DNA of 64,000 nt from Larus michahellis (taxonomy: Eukaryota > Chordata > Aves > Charadriiformes > Laridae). The notes under the pieces are model-generated. The model had not been told where the DNA came from. It was given only the letters and a program-made list of their open reading frames with translations, and did not search any database. Made by a program: the position numbers and the translations under genes. This document shows, piece after piece, positions 24,759 through 38,153 of this stretch. Every line of letters begins with the position of its first letter. Position 1 is the stretch's first letter. The stretch covers positions 59,735,962 through 59,799,961 of the forward strand of contig NC_133930.1 in the NCBI RefSeq assembly GCF_964199755.1. Direction: 5' to 3'.

Positions 24759-24954
24759 GGTTAGGTAATGAGAAATTTCTAGTTTCTGGTGGTACTGCTG
24801 TTACATTGCATGATAGGTCACAAGTAAATTTGTCAGCCCACAGTAACCTCACTTCTTTCAAAGACATTACTCGAGATTTATCCAGTGTCACTGACATCAA
24901 TAGTAAGATTTTAGTGCATTCCCAAAGGACTGCAAGTGCTCCAAATGTCTTCAA
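24759..24954 (+). other. Unrecognised protein-like segment bounded by splice-like sites
   Basis: A plus-strand frame stays open from 24722 to 24957. Inside it, 24759-24954 lies between an acceptor-like CTCTGTTTCAG and a donor-like GTAAAG (24955-24960). The translation is Ser/Thr-rich and hydrophilic, with NEKFLVSGGTAVTLHDRSQ near the start and ITRDLSSVTDINSKILVHSQ near the end, unlike typical chance translation of AT-rich DNA. It is on the same strand as the segment at 23340-23585. I do not recognise the family. No start codon, promoter or further exons could be identified, so chance or a dead gene remnant remains possible. Confidence 0.2.
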
Positions 24955-24960
24955 GTAAAG

Positions 24961-27900
24961 CCCAGAAAGAAACACCACCCATAACTAAATAGTTCAGAGA
25001 GGAGTTTCATTGGGATGTAAGGTCATGTGTCTTCTGCACTGTATAACAAGGGAAATACCTAGTAGAACACAAACACTAGTGTCACGGTAGTAGAAGAAGG
25101 TTTAACAGTGCTGGGCTTATTATGTTGTTTTCATCTCATAATTGTTGTTGGGGCTTTATGAAAATTTAATCTCCCTTGCCAAAGTTATTTTCTGATAATA
25201 TTCTTGTTATTATTTTATATATTTTTTAAAGCATCTGGCAAAAACTAAAACAATTCCACATACATATCATAAACACAGCCACAATGCATACCATGTATGG
25301 AGCTAAAACTAAAGAGCATTAAAATAAAATAATGAAAAAATCTGTCAGGTTCTTAGGCTTACAAGAAGGCATCCAAATGTCTTCACTGCTTACCTACCCA
25401 TCTAATTGATGCCAAAAGTGACTTAGATGCTGACAACTGTGTTTTGAGCATTCCCAAAGATGATAAGCATCTAGGACCTTTGTCCCATCTAAAATTGTTT
25501 GAGCTTCACAGGCAAAGTGTTCACTCCAGCGGACGTACTGTCTGATACTTAATATGTTTCGGTTTCACTGCATGGCAAAGGAGCATTGGTACTTTGATTT
25601 AAAACAGATATAGATGAGAAGGGCCTGCCTGTCTTCTCCCTATTAATGCAGAAGTAAGAGACTCACCCCAGAAATAAAAGACTGTAGTAATTGGCCTGAT
25701 AGGAGTCAGATTTCCCTATTTCTCAGTGATCCGTGTGGAAGCTACAATCCAGAAATCACATTTGGAGGTGATTATAGACTTATATTATGGGCCTATGAAA
25801 AAACTTGCAAGAGCAAATGTTACTGTGAATCCTATGGTAAAGACAGACAAGCAGCTCCTGTCCCTCTTTCCATGACTTTTTTTTGTTCTATATTAAGAAC
25901 TTTTTGCCTAAAACACAGAAATAATCAGAATTAAAGCAGGATTTAAAACATACATTAGGCTTTCTTTATGATATCTTTTCAGCAGTGGTAGAAATGCAAG
26001 TATCTGCTTCAATTTTTTTTGGCATTTTTTGTTTCCATCTTCATTCATCTTCTACATGAAGTCTGTGAGCTGGACAGGGAGGTTTCAGTAGCACCTACAC
26101 ACATCATTACAATAGAGGCACAATATCTCTAATACTAAAGGCCATTGCATGCTATTTTAGTTCCCTGAATACCGCACTTTATTCCTGTATAATCAGTAGT
26201 TTTATGGATAACATCACAACCAATGCTGTCATCCTGAATAACAAAACACCCCGAGAGCTTAAAGCAGAAGAGAGCAGGATTAGAGTTGGATTGATTTGTG
26301 GGTGCAAAAAGCACTGATCAGGCTGTCCACAAAATCCCACTTACTTCATTGTCCTCTTTTCTATTTTTGCAATACATATGATTTTCATTTTTCTAATTGA
26401 AAGGCTATCTCAACAAAACCCCTGTCCCTGAGTTTCATGTTCCAAACTATTTCATGGTCTGCCTCAAAAACGAAATCATGTTTCCATAAATGTATAATAC
26501 AGCCTTTAACCAAATATATTGGAGTCCACGTCAAGATAGATTTTGTGTCCACAAATTTTAGATCCTTGGCTACTGTGGCAACAGTCAAAAACTGTCATAT
26601 CTGAACAGTTATTTCTCCAACATGGTCAGAATAAAATATAGAACAATCCATCCAAGAAGTACTTCTACTCTGTATTATGTTTTTTTCCTAGATGCAAATA
26701 GAATAAATGTGTCCTAAGACTATGTTACTCTTCCTTGATTATCACTACCTCATATCACTTCAGTCAGAAACACATAGCTTTAAAACCATAAGCCAGAGGA
26801 GCAACAGCAAAGGGAGGTTAGCTTTAAAAGGCCCTTAAAAAGAACTGTAATTATTTGGAGTCATTAAATCTTTTTTATTATCTTTCTCTTAGGTGAAAGC
26901 TTTTAAAACCCAGTTCTCTGGAAAATGAACATTCATGTAATTGAAATAACAGCCATAACTACCAGAAATGAATCCTGTATGTTATCTTTTTCTTTTTGAT
27001 TTCTTAAAATCAAAATGTAACAGATTGCCAGAGACAGGGAACACGTGTGCTAACTTTTTCATTTAATTGGATCTTTCTTGCAATGAATAGAGCTGTCTGC
27101 AAGGCCTTTTTCTTGTGCATTGAGAAATGCAAACAGACAGCCACAATAATGATGGCTTTTCAATGAAAACAATAACTCAAATAACAAGATGAAGAATTTT
27201 GCTAATGTCGAAAATGCCATTGTTTCCAAAGTGGTACTTCTTTTTCTGTTTTGAGTCTTCTGCTCACTGACGCTTTGTTGATATTATCATATATATAATA
27301 ATACGTAGAATGCAGGAATCAGAAGAAATTCTCAAACAATCATAACGTGGTCTGGAATTGCTTGCGAAAAATATCTTTTAGTTTCTACCAGAGCTTCATT
27401 GTGTAAGAAATATTTTCTAGTTTGAAACCAGAAGTTCCAACTATACTCTTAGTCCTTCAGAATGCTTGGTTTTTCTCCGAGCTGAAAAATTCACTTCCCA
27501 TGTATACATATATAACTGTAGATAAATAGGTATAGATATATATACCAATGTGTGGACTTCTCAACTACTTTCTTTCCTGGTGCTTGAGACTCTTATCTGC
27601 TGGATCATCTAATAGAGGAAGGAAGGGGGGATGGAGGCTTAGTGACAAGCTAAGACACTGCAGACTTTATGCTGGGGGAATGAGACTTCTAGCAAAGTTC
27701 CTTTAAACCTGGGGTATTGTTACCCTTGGCTGACATACAGTGCCATGAAATCTTCCCAGTTTTATGATTTTGTTGTTTGAGCCAGAGCTGGTCAGCAAGC
27801 CCTGCTGTGGGAAGGATGGCATGGTGTGGTGGGAATGGAGTCCACGGGAGTCAGTCTATAGTATACACAAGTGGCACACTTTTCTCCAGCTGAGTACAGA

Positions 27901-30900
27901 GTTACCTTGAAACCTGCAGCAACTTTGATGTTGCAGTTCACTTCCTGGGGAGTGGGACTGTAAGACTCAGTACACTGGAGACACATGGACCTGCAAGCCC
28001 CCTTAGAAGGTGTCTGGCAGCAGCACTAAGTCTTCTGCTCTGGGAGCAGAGGTCTTCCAAGAGGTGAAACAGATGGCTTCAAGTGCAGTGCAAGGAGAGA
28101 GAATAGTGTGTTCCCCTCTAGCTGCACCTTTAGGTGTGGGAATGCTAGGTTATGCAATAAAAGCCCATCTGCATACCGACAGAGGAGCACAGAGAAACAA
28201 CAGAAGGTCTGGAAGCCAAATAACAGCTTGCCTTGCCTACTCCAGGCCCATCACAGGACTCATCAGTCCATCATATGCCCATTTTCACAAGCCTAGAGGC
28301 ACAACCATAAGTGGGAACCCAAGGTCAGGACTCAGAAGAGGCACCCTGTTTTGGCCCCTCAAAGAACTGTCCCAGGAGAGCCCCAGCTGCATTGTCCAGG
28401 CATGAAACCCTTCAAGATGGGTCAATTCCAGAGCACCTTTCAAACTGAATGGTCTCCGCATAAGGGAAGCAGAACACATTATGTTATTCAGAGGAAGAGC
28501 ATTTGGGGAGAAAACTACCTATGGGATGCATAGGACAGGAATCACAAGGAGGGAATGCAATAGATTTAAGCGATTTGGGATGAACAAGAGTGGGAAAATA
28601 GAGGAATAAGGTGATTAAAAGGGTCAGTTGTATGTAAATTGTTTGCTGGTCAGTACACTTGTCTAGCCATGTCATGCACTTGAATAATGCAGTCAGCCTT
28701 ACCTTCTCTATGTGTAAAATTAAAACATAATGCTGCGGCACCTTCAGCTCTCTTGGACTGTCAGATCTGGCATGACATATTTTCCTCCCAACAGTACCAA
28801 ATACAGTGATATACATGAGATCAAAGGCATATATGTGAGTCTCACTTTCCCGGGGGTGGAACAGAGTATCTTGTGGAAAGCTTACACAAGAGCCAAAATT
28901 TGGGACTGTGAGCACAAAAATTGTTTCTTCTTCCACCCACGCTGAGGAACAACAAGATGCATACCTTCCGGGGAAAAAATGGAGAACCGCACTAAGAAAC
29001 CTGCTCTATCACAAACATGCTGAAAAGTCAAAGGTTCAAAAAAAGGTTCAAAACAAGAGTAAAGAATTTACAATATTTGAAAAACCTAGGAAACTATAGA
29101 GGATAAGCTAAATGTATATTTTCCTCTATGGGGGAGAGCGGACTATACTGGTCTTGTGAGTTACTCTGTGTCTTAGACAGCAGATGCTGTTTCTGTAACC
29201 TATCTCTTCCATTCACCACCTCGTGTAAACAGGTGTCTGCTCTTTGCAGGGTTAACCAAGGTCGTTAACTGTTTGCCCCTCTCAGCCACATACCTTTTGG
29301 TAAACTGTACTTTATGGATTGAACTGCATTTTTTGCTAAGAAAATGCAAGACCAAACCAACAATTTCTAGTGCCTTCCCTAAACTCCCACTGTGTTTCCA
29401 GAAGAGACAGTCATTCTTACACAGTATACCCACAAGAGATCAGAACAGCTCACTCTCTGCAGCATAAAGAAACAAGGAATGTTCCAAAGAAGTTTACATA
29501 TAGTAAGAGGAAATTACAATACCTGAGCTCATCTAACAGATTGCTGCTGCTGGAAAGTGTGTTAGGTTGGTTTAATCTGTGTAGTGTAATGTTATCCCTG
29601 ACGGAATACATGTGCAGCAGCAATAAAGCTCAATAAAAGTCCTCAGTTAAATCGTTGTATCCAAATTCATAACAGAAATGTGAGTCAGGGTGAATGGCGT
29701 TTCTTATAATCCATAGCTTGGATATGTTTAACTTTATTCTAATACTTAAAAGAGACTGGCTCTGTCAGATTCAGCAGAGTTTTCAGACACTTGAAAGACT
29801 GATACTTTTTTTTTTTATGTTACAATTTTATCCAGTTTCTTTTCATGCAGAACAATGGTTTACCGACTAGATCTTAATCTTAATGCAGCACTTTTATGGG
29901 TTGCAGATCAAGTTCTGAAGTACGTTTCAGGAGTTTTCATAATTTTTGCTCATTACTTAACACGTAAGGATACATACAAAAGCAACAACAAAATGCTCAG
30001 AGCACTAGGCATTACTGCCCACTACTAATTAATCTTATGCAGCACAAAGCTCTTCACATTAGATATGTTTATTGTGGATTTTGCAGGCTCAGTAGGCCAC
30101 AATTCTGGTTCAGAACTGAGCTTTATGGTAATATAAATGTTCGCTAACAAGGTAATTGTTATTTTTTTGGGGATATTCTACTTCTCATTCTTCTTCCCTA
30201 GTTATCCCTGTTTCATTGAGATCAACATGATGACACAGATTACTCTCACACTTCCAGGCACGCATCTGGTAAACTCTTAAATATATGCAGTTATTACATC
30301 ATAGTGATTTGGAGGATACCATGAACATCAGTAATGCGTAATAGACAAATGACTTGCCTCATCCCATGTCCTTTTGTAATTCCTTACATTCAGGGCAAGA
30401 ATGGCCCAGACGCAGGTGACCAAAATTCTCTGGTTTTAGCACTTCATGTTGGTAGAAGCCCCTGAAGGCCCCACACCACCAAGTACGAAACTCTAGGCTA
30501 GGGGATTTTGAAGGAATTTAGACTACGTTGTCAGACACAAATTTATGTGGTCTTGTGTCTGTTGCTATTTAAATCTATAATAATAATATAATATAATAAT
30601 AATCTAAAAATGCTATTTTGGGGGACTTTGAGGGTTTGGGGGTTTTTGATTTTTGATACTGTGTGTCCTTCTCCTCACCTTTTCCCTCTTGCAAATTCAT
30701 TACAGTGGCTGTCCAGCCTCCAGGGATATCTTTACACTTCTGCTATCTACCTGACATGAAGTACTTGACCAAGTACTTCTCAGTGCCTTCCCAGTTCCTG
30801 CTGTAGACACTTTCTTCAAACAACAGTGGTTTTCCTTGCCTGGAGACATGCTCCACTTACTTACATTGCAATAGAATACATCAATCTATGTACATACTAC

Positions 30901-32866
30901 ATTCTTCCAAAGCCAGTGACCTGGTGTCTCATTTAAACATCATCTTAAGCTTTGAGATCATAAAGGTTTCAACTCAGAAACCTTCATTCAGATAATGGAG
31001 GCACTACAATAAGCAACATCTTTTTATTTATACAAATTTATCATTCTGGATATTACACTTTTTTTATTTACAACAGTATACACTAAACCCGCATTTACCA
31101 GGAGTTTGTTTTGTCATGAGATCCACCATCATCATGGCTTTTAGAGGATATAATGCTCCATGTTTCTGACAGCTATGAATGAGTTTGTTTAAGCTCAAAA
31201 CTTAATTCCACTGTTACATGAACTGTCAACAGTAGTTTTGGCACAGGTTAGATAACTTTCAAATCTTCACCTTCTTATAAACCTTTTCAATGACAAGCAA
31301 ATGAATCTGGCAAATGAAACCTCAGATAAAAAAGTAAAGCACAATTTATAAATAACTTGTTCAGTCAAGGTGCAAAATAGCAGAGAAAGGGACCTGAAAC
31401 CATTAGAGTAGGTGGTAAAAATAATAATAAATTGAGAAAAACAACAACATGATTTTGGAAACCAGATCAAGTGTCTTACAAATGCAAAAAAATCACCTAA
31501 TAGCTGCAAATCTTTGTTGTAGCCTCTAAATAAAGATAACTATGTATTTTTTGTTTATTCTACTGAAAATTGACTATATATTTCTGCACATACAGTTTGA
31601 AATCCTAGTGAATTTATTAATACAACTAAAATGCAACAATACTGTCTCTTAATCTTGAAATCAAATCAATATAACAATATATGAGTAATAACCTGGAATG
31701 AATCAACTAATTCCATTCCTCGAAATCCACAGGTATGGTGTTACCTAACCTAGTATGAGCCCTCTGAAACAGTAGCCCCAGATATTAGGAGGACAGGGCT
31801 TGACATCAACATAAGGCTTCAACTGCACAATTTTAGAGTGCTATTTTTCAAGCAACAGGTACAGCTAATTCTTATCCTGCCTAAGTGTTATCTTGGAGTA
31901 TGGAAAGTCTTGCAACTCTCACTCTTCCTTTTTATGGTGAACTAGTTTTATGTATATGCTCAAAACCTATGGCGAACAGTGACTAAGTTAGTAATTTTTA
32001 TAAATGTATCAATGGACACACTAATATTTTAAGAGAATTTCAATGATACTATAAAATTATGGACAGTAGTAATACATAAACAAAAATTTATGAATAATAA
32101 AGAACCGTTCTGTAGTTTGCATAGTATCATACATTTAGGAACAAGCACACACTATGGATGCAGTAGTCTGTCAGAGCTGGTATGACATTCAAAGCAGAAC
32201 AAAAAATAGACCATGTCACTGAAAGACTCTGCCCCAAAACAATAAGGAGGGATCAAAAGTTCCCTGCCTCTGCAACAAGCAGGGATCAAAAGCTGCTATT
32301 TCAGATACCAACCACATGGCATCACTTTTAGTTAGTATCTCCAACCATGCTTTTCCTTTGGGCCTTGGCTCTGGGGTTGGTGCAATAAGAAGAGTTTCTC
32401 ACTTTTTTCTCCCTTTTAGACTGACAGGACAGCAAAGGCTTCCATTACGATGTGGATGCTGAAGAAAGACACATCTTTTTGATATTTATGAATACCAAAC
32501 TTCGCAGCTGAGATGACAGGTCTTTTCCTCCTCGGGTACTTCGACAGAATTATTTTAAACAAAATAAATGTTCAATAGTTTTGCTCTGATAGCATGAATA
32601 GGGTAACAGTTTGATCTTAAATCATATAGGCACTTCCCAAAGATCATTTCTTTTTACTATTTGTTGTGATTGGCTTAGCTCTTGTTTCTATCAGAAAAAA
32701 AAGATGTGTTTCAAAGATGTTATCAGCAACATCTGGAAAGGAGATGTCCTCACAGACACAGCATTAATGTCATCATCCCTTTCATCTTCCTGATGCTTAG
32801 CTTGCTTAATTTCCTTTCTTGTTCTTTGTATGTTCAGTGACCAAATGACTAATATTTTCTCCCTGC
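24961..32866. other. Unique AT-rich non-coding sequence
   Basis: No gene, RNA or repeat family recognised. The section at 27.8-28.5 kb is somewhat richer in GC, with a frame at 28010-28405 (131 codons) that resembles nothing I know. There is a short tandem AAAGGTTCAAA duplication near 29029-29051 and an AAT-rich simple stretch at 30576-30604. Confidence 0.55.
30576..30604. repeat. AAT-rich simple repeat
   Basis: Short imperfect run of ATA and ATAAT units in unique AT-rich DNA. Confidence 0.75.
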
Positions 32867-32935
32867 TTTCCCACCATTAAACTTCCCTTATTTTCACTTA
32901 CATTTCCATTACCCAAACAAATTTAACAGTAATCA
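32867..32935 (+). repeat. Direct repeat, copy A (69 bp)
   Basis: This segment, from TTTCCCACC to ACAGTAATCA, recurs at 35271-35340 in the same orientation with about three differences: an A/T change plus a one-base gap near the start and one C/T change in ATTACCCAAAC versus ATTACTCAAAC. Similarity stops abruptly on both sides. It is not a repeat family I know. Confidence 0.9.
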
Positions 32936-35270
32936 TGACCCTTCTTGGTTACTTTGAGGAAGTTGAAGTTATTTTCTTTATCTGATCAGATAAAAGTAAT
33001 TATTGGCAACACATCTCTGACTCATATTAATATATATTTCTTAGCTATCAATTAAGTAATAACTTAAGAAACAGTTTACATGGTTTAATTTTACACACAG
33101 AAAGCCCTGCTCATGTAAGCCAGCATAGCTATAGTAACACAAATTGTGAAGTAAGGTCCAAAATGCCTTCTTTAGATGAGGTATTTAGATTTCGCAACAC
33201 TGGGTATATGTGAAAATAATAATAGAGGCTATTTTTAGGAGATTTTTCCTTAGCTATTTCTTATAGTTCTTCTATACCACTTTTTGTCCAAATAACAGTT
33301 TTATTTCACAGTTTTAATCAATATTTCGCAGTGTAGAACGTGTATTCTACCTCTGCCAAGACTAGATCGTAAACTGGAGGAATTTTGCTTCTTTTTATTC
33401 TTTAGTCAGCACAAAATATACATTTTTATCTAATGAGGAGACACAGAGTTTTCTTTCCTGAACCTACAGCTACTGATCTGATTAAGCTTTTACCCTGAAA
33501 GGTATTCTGTTTTAAAATAACATTTAATCTTCTTTTCAAAGGAAGACCAGCTGGCATTTATTTTTACCTTCTAAATTTAGGAAGCAATGCCAAGCTCTAT
33601 GGGAAAAACATCAAAAACTAGAGAATTATTTTTTTAAATATGCTGAAGAATTCTCAATTCACCAGTTGTTTTTTTTTTAGCCAGTTTTACAGTTAGACCT
33701 AAGATCACTCCTACTGAGCAGCCAAATGTACAGGACCTTTGGGCATCTTTACACACACTGATATGAACCCTGCAGAAGTTCTACCGCTGCTAGAGCACAG
33801 CACATTTTGAAAGTTTTCTCAAGCCCCACAGACTTAAGTAAGAACAATTTTCCTAAATTCAAGACAAAAACCAGCCTGTGATCTCACTCTAAGATATGAT
33901 GTGTTTTCAATATCGGGTGAAATTTCCAAATGCAAACTCTTGCATCACATGAAACCACTCTTCCCTCATATTGGTGTTTCTGCATCGTTCAGATAAGTAC
34001 TGGTCCAGGAAGTGAAAGAAGGAGCGAGACTTTCATTTCTCCTATATATCAGTGTGGTAAGTGTTTGCAGTCTGATCTGAAACTGTTGACTTCTCCCTTT
34101 CATTATGGTTTTTTCTTCCGTTGGAGGAGAGTCAAACGAGATGGAAATGAAATGAGGTGGAGTGTGTCAGTGTGAGAGTACACATGGAGGCATTAACCTC
34201 AGATGGGGTAAATCATTGTTTTTCTCAACAAAGCTCACAGACCTCTGGAACCATACCCAGGCTGAAGGACTGACCTGTGTTGAGTAAAAATGCCAGAGAG
34301 AAGTGGCCACTTTAACTAACAAGGGACATGCTTGCTAAAATTAGAATAATTGCCCTAGTAATGATTAACTGTGCTGTAGACAATGCACAGCTAATGAAGT
34401 ATCTGCTGTCTAACAGCCTATGTCATAAAAGGCTTCCTTTTTCATCTCAGCCTACACATCAGGGGCTTCTACCCCTTTGAGGAAGAAAGGAAGATAAAAC
34501 TTACAGGGAAAAAAAAATGGATTAATGAACACATAGCGCTTAAAACAAAATAATAAACTGACACTGCTTTGTAAATAACTAAAAATCCTGCAGGAAATAT
34601 CATATGCAATTCAGTTATGTTTTATATATATGTATACTTTTATTTGATATATACACATTTTTCTTCAAAGTTTAGTGTTATATCTATGTATTTATTATAT
34701 CTATGTGTGTATATGTTCTAAATCTATGAAACAAAAAGCTGCACGTGCACATTCATAATTAGTAAAGCAAGAAACTAATTCTGTGTCAGTTGGGAATTAG
34801 CAAGATGAAGAACTTCTGGGCTCAAAATAAAAAACCACTTAAAGACTCTTTTGTGTTACAGAGAACCTTATCTGAAACACACTAACATCTCAGGAAGACA
34901 GTTTCCTAGTACGACAGTTTTCTGAAGTTAAAGAACGTTAAATATCTTCTTAGTTATCTGTCATGTATGTACTTGCAGGGAGTCCTGTGACTCCCTGGCA
35001 GATGGTAGGAGAAAAAGCAGAAAAGCAGAACATCAGAAACCCAGTTAAAGAATCGTGGATAAAAAGAATGAAGAAACAGTACGCCATCAAAGCACACAGA
35101 CTCCACTTGGTCCCGTCATCATTTGCCATTGTAAGCATGGAGAAATAAAACTGTGCACTTACAGGGACTGGACGTCTTCCAATTCCCCAGAACTTCCCCT
35201 CTTCCCTTGGGATATTAATGCTTTAGAGGCTTGTTGAATAAGAGCTTAACTCTATTTTGGAAGGTATCTA
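32936..35270. other. Unique AT-rich sequence between the two direct repeats
   Basis: No gene seen. Contains TA-rich simple sequence at about 34615-34720 (runs of TATATA and TATCTATG-like words). Frames such as 33930-34175 are short and unrecognised. Confidence 0.55.
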
Positions 35271-35340
35271 TTTCCCACCTTTTAAACTTCCCTTATTTTC
35301 ACTTACATTTCCATTACTCAAACAAATTTAACAGTAATCA
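35271..35340 (+). repeat. Direct repeat, copy B (70 bp), next to the CR1 5' end
   Basis: Near-identical to copy A 2.4 kb to the left. It lies 25 bp before the inverted repeat that forms the 5' junction of the CR1 insertion, which suggests the duplication and the insertion are mechanistically linked. Confidence 0.9.
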
Positions 35341-35365
35341 AGATCTGTTACTGTTAATTATTATG

Positions 35366-35399
35366 ATATTGAAGAGAACTGGACAGTCCTCTTCAATAT
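35366..35399. repeat. Inverted repeat at the CR1 5' junction
   Basis: The 17-nt left arm ATATTGAAGAGAACTGG (35366-35382) is the reverse complement, with one mismatch, of the right arm GACAGTCCTCTTCAATAT region ending at 35399. The outer 11 bp (ATATTGAAGAG and CTCTTCAATAT) pair perfectly. The right arm is genuine CR1 ORF2 sequence (the V-L-F-N-I-like codons), so the left arm is an inverted copy of the element's own truncated 5' end. Confidence 0.8.
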
Positions 35400-36308
35400 A
35401 TTCATCAATGACCTGGATGAGGGGATAGAGTGCACCCTCAGCAAGTTTGCTGATGACACAAAGCTGGGAGGGGTGGCTGACACACCAGGTGTCTGTGCCG
35501 TCATACAGAGAGACCTGGACAGGCTGCAGAGTGGGGCAGAGAGGAACCTTATGGAATTCAATAAGGGCAAGTGTAGGGTGCTGCACCTGGGGAGGAATAA
35601 CCCCATGCACCAGTAGAGGTTGGGGGCTGACCTGCTGGAGAGCAGCTCAGTGGAAAGAGACTTGGGAGTCCTGGTGGACAACAGGATGACCATGAGCCAG
35701 CAATGTGCCCTTGTGGCCAAGAAGGCCAAGGGCATCCTGGAGTGCATCAAGAAGAGTGTGGCCAGCAGGTTGAGGAAGGTCATCCTCCCCCTCTACTCTG
35801 CCCTGGTGAGGCCACATCTGGAGTACTGTGTCCAGTTCTGGGCTCCCCGGTTCAAGAGGGACAGGGAACTGCTGGAGAGGGTGCTGCAAAGGCCTACCAA
35901 GATGATTAGGGGGCTGGAACACCTCTCTTATGAAGAAAGGCTGAGGGATTTGCGTCTCTTCAGTCTGGAAAAAAGACAGCTGAGGGGGGATCTTATCAAC
36001 ACATAAATTCTTAAAGAGTGGGTGTCAGGAGGATGGGGCCAGGCTCTTTTCAGTGGTGCCCAGTGACAGGACAAGAGGTAACGGGCACAACCTTGAGCAT
36101 AGGAAGTTCTACCTAAACATGAGGAGGAACTTCTTTACCCTGAGGGTGGCAGAGCACTGGCACAGGCTGCCCAGAGAGGTGGTGGAGTCTCCGTCTCTTG
36201 AGACATTCAAAACCCGCCTGGACGCATTCCTGTGAAACCTGCTTTAAGGTGACCCTGCTCCAGAGGTCCCTTCCAAACCAACACATTCTATGATTCTATG
36301 ATTCTATA
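35381..36308 (+). mobile_element. CR1 LINE, 5' truncated, with intact 3' octamers
   Basis: This is the best-preserved CR1 here. It encodes the C-terminal part of the ORF2 reverse transcriptase: [12 protein letters not shown] with the catalytic FADD near 35445-35456, then [19 protein letters not shown] and [18 protein letters not shown]. The frame has only one stop (TAG 35614-35616) before a second at 36004-36006. The 3' UTR ends in three tandem octamers, ATTCTATG, ATTCTATG and ATTCTATA, at 36285-36308. The element is 5' truncated just before the V-L-F-N motif and so cannot move by itself. Few disruptions suggest it is younger than the copies at 1.5 and 52.8 kb. Its 5' junction is complex. Confidence 0.96.
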
Positions 36309-38153
36309 CTGTCCATATCCAAAGATAAGTTCCGAGGCAACCGCGCCAGGGGGTGTAGAATAACATACTTCCTTCCTAGATAGCAGTTTGGCCTTATCAC
36401 ATTCAATATTTGAAAGTGTGTTATTTCTAGATTTTGAGGGTGCGTAAATTTGCAGAAATGAAACAGTCTCGCTTCAAAAGTTAACATCCTTGGTTAAAGG
36501 TCCTTGTAGAAGTACTAAATTCATGCATGTGCAAACAAAATCTGAGCTCAAAAAATATAAATAGGAAATCTTGCCACTGAAAATAGAAGGATCCTTGGAG
36601 TGAAAAGTAAATGCTACTGTTCTTAAGTTTTTATTTGTACTGTCTGCTTCTGAACATATTTGCTGCCCATCCATGTGTCAGTAAAATGCAACAGCTTGCG
36701 AGCAAAGAAGGATTATTTGCAATTTTTTAAAGGTTTCTGAAGCTTTGTTTCTTTAATTTGATACAAGGTGAGGTCAAGGTGATAACGACCTCTCTTTTGC
36801 TGCAGATGTGTTAAAAGGCTGTAGAGATTTCAGAGAGTGTCTGTAGAAGGGTTTTTATCACTGTGAGGGTGAACATATTTCCTTTCTCACATATGCAGTT
36901 TGCAATGCTGCCATTCATCTGAGAAAAGGTCTTTTCTTTCCCCCTCCATCTGTTTCAGTTTATGCACACACAAAATTCCCAGTAAGCCTAAAGGAAAGGG
37001 AGGAGTGTCCACTATACATTGCTACTTCTTCATTCTGTTCTTGTGTCATACTGCCCTGGATGAATTTTTTTACCTTCCCTTGGCCTCTCAGAAACTCCAT
37101 TTCTTCTGACATTATAATCAACCATGTTCAGTCTCAGTCAAGAAATACACATTTCCCACAGGCAAAGATTTTTAAAGTATCTGGAACTGTATATTACCAG
37201 TCTCCAGCCAGGTCATGGTAGGACCCTGTGATTAGATAGGGATCATTTAAAGCATTTTCTTACATGCATGACATAGCTGCCGTGTTCCTGGTTACATATT
37301 TAAAGTATCCGACAGCATCCCAGTTACACACTGTTCTAGATTATAGCAGTGCAATATGGATCAATATACACTAGTTACCGAGGTGTGTCGTCTAAAGCAT
37401 CTTGGCATGCTTGCTACCTGCTTTATTCTTTACAGTGGTGAGTGAGTTGGATGACATTAAAAATTCATGTTGAAAGAAGAGTGTTCCTCAAGCCAGCTCT
37501 TAAGGTCCCCTTTCAACTTCTGCCATCAGTGTCCTGATAGCCACTTGGCTAATGCTTTGAGTTATGGACATTTTCCCTATGGACTGACTAGCAATGAGAT
37601 GCAGGATCCCTCTTCTTCCCAAATAGCTTGTTCCCCTTAATCGTACTTCAGCTTGTTCCTTAGATCCCAATGCTCGTTACAGCTCCTCAGCAGAAGTTAA
37701 ATGATCCCAAGTCAAATCCATGCAAAACAGCTGAAATCAGATCATCAGTAGGAACAAACATCAAGATTAGCTGGATCTCCCACAGAGAAACCTCAGCTGA
37801 ATGCTCAGCTGAGAAAGGAATGTACCCGGCTGCAAAGCTAAACTGGTCATAAACAAGTAAAGGAGAATAATAATATCTTCACATTTCAGACAAAAGTGGA
37901 GTTTTAATATATCATCATCTGCTAGAAATGACTGTTCAAGACTTACATTTTTATGTTACTATAACTTCTCTACCATTGTAGCCAGCAAGTAAAATTCGGC
38001 TGAAGAATGATTTATTCTTTTTTACATACTCTTTATTAAAGAGAGAAAAAGAGAGAAGCTGAAAACTTTAATTTTCCCCTCTAAACCATAACTCGTTGCC
38101 AGGAAGATTTATTGAAAGAAAAAACAAACATGTAAAAATTAAAATAGGGTAAC
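36309..38153. other. Unique non-coding sequence
   Basis: No gene or repeat family recognised. Around 36767-36783 there is a cluster of nuclear-receptor-like half-sites (AGGTGAGGTCAAGGTGA), noted only as a sequence coincidence. Confidence 0.55.

Noticed and set aside
28010..28405. A 131-codon plus-strand frame
   Set aside because: No recognisable domain, several competing frames on both strands and no splice or promoter context; probably chance in GC-richer DNA.
36767..36783. Cluster of AGGTGA/GGTCA-like half-sites
   Set aside because: The half-sites are imperfect and the spacing does not match a defined receptor dimer, unlike the palindrome at 2818.
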